From the NCBI GenBank assembly GCA_964057225.1, contig OZ059898.1:5394001-5458000 (forward strand): a stretch of 64,000 nucleotides of DNA, in the 5' to 3' direction. A model generated the notes under the pieces. It was not told the origin of the DNA and did no database searches. It saw only the letters and a program-made list of their open reading frames with translations. Position numbers and translations under genes: made by a program. This DNA is from Auanema rhodensis. Taxonomy: Eukaryota > Nematoda > Chromadorea > Rhabditida > Rhabditidae. Positions 63,471-64,000 of the stretch are shown here, in pieces. The stretch's first letter is position 1. Each line of letters opens with the position of its first letter.

Positions 63471-64000
63471 TCTTTATTCTTTCTCTCTTTATCTCACTTT
63501 TATATTTCCTTTCAAACACCAACTGCTCTACTACTTTGAAATAAAAAGTAATTGTGTTAGTTGCTTAAGAACATGAAGCAAATTAATTAAAAGTATTCAT
63601 ATACACATGTCTCAAATGATTTTGTCCTTTTATGTACTTATTGAATTAAATTATTTTAAATCTTTATCTTCAATACTTCAGCAATTAAGCTCTTCGATCA
63701 ACTTTTCATTAACTCAATTTTATATTTCTGGAAGCATAATCTCTTAGATTTAATTTTTTTTTGTTCAATACACCACAAAGAGTAAAGGAAAAATGTCACA
63801 ATAGTTAGAATTTGATCCAATCTTCTATTCTATCTTGACTTTGAGATTTGAAGCTTCTCACCTCTTTTACTTTACTAGTTCATTGTTAAAGCTGATTAGT
63901 GAGATGCTTATATAGATCCCAGCAACAATCTGATATTTCTGCTTGTGCACTATTCGTTATAGCCTGAAGCAATTACTTAAACCAGCTGAGCCAATGAAGT
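62607..64000. other. Right-edge desert segment, no gene seen
   Basis: Contains GCCCTCAGGC (62964-62973), a GAT/ATC-rich patch at 63165-63220 and a (CT)n microsatellite at about 63425-63490. No gene is supported to the window end. Confidence 0.45.
63425..63490 (+). repeat. (CT)n microsatellite
   Basis: CT dinucleotide runs with TTT interruptions. The Ser/Leu open frame through it is not a gene. Confidence 0.95.

Noticed and set aside
11208-64000. Transposon, CRISPR, tRNA or rRNA genes in the deserts
   Set aside because: I found no transposase or reverse-transcriptase motif, no long terminal repeats, no regularly spaced repeats and no cloverleaf with conserved tRNA boxes; only microsatellites and short palindromes.

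Overview
This is nuclear DNA from a nematode. The evidence is a cuticle collagen with the nematode-specific layout (N-terminal hydrophobic segment, RxRR cleavage site, interrupted Gly-X-Y blocks flanked by cysteine clusters), many GT-AG introns of only about 39-50 bp, spliced-leader-like acceptors just upstream of start codons, and worm orthologues (dynamitin/dnc-2, GRK-2) whose spliced lengths match the family. The DNA is very AT-rich and full of GA/CT and TA microsatellites. I cannot place it below phylum with confidence; the intron size points to a rhabditid/tylenchine-type worm rather than a spirurid.

Layout. 1-11.2 kb is gene-dense: a cuticle collagen (minus, cut by the left edge), a SAP30-like Sin3 co-repressor subunit (minus, 10 exons), dynamitin dnc-2 (plus, 10 exons, divergent from the SAP30-like gene with about 235 bp between start codons) and GRK-2 (minus, 17 exons, 707 aa, including a 1.16-kb first intron). 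11.2-30.3 kb holds no gene I can establish; it is AT-rich DNA with GA/CT tracts and several short GC-richer islands. 30.29-32.67 kb is a 14-exon type-B carboxylesterase (plus, 542 aa, intact Ser-Glu-His triad), followed tail-to-tail by a small single-exon ORF of 81 aa (minus). 33.4-64 kb again has no established gene: a pyrimidine/T-rich plus strand, microsatellites and scattered GC-richer islands.

The established genes do not form a pathway. They are housekeeping or signalling genes (dynein motor adaptor, chromatin co-repressor, GPCR desensitisation kinase, cuticle structure, ester hydrolysis) beside a large gene desert. I rebuilt exon chains by hand; every internal exon of the SAP30-like, dnc-2, grk-2 and esterase models keeps phase, which supports them strongly.

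The most interesting unexplained signal is in the deserts: repeated AP-2 (TFAP2)-type palindromes of the form CCTNAGG / GCC(N)3-5GGC, including a full TGCCCTGAGGGCA, repeated CACGTG E-boxes (one 13-bp word occurs twice, 17 kb apart), a CRE/E-box/GATA cluster at 16.9-17.1 kb, and a let-7-like 11-mer. These look like a regulatory landscape, or long introns, of a gene that is not itself visible in the window. Candidate exons in the deserts are listed at low confidence, because in DNA this AT-rich short open frames are expected by chance.
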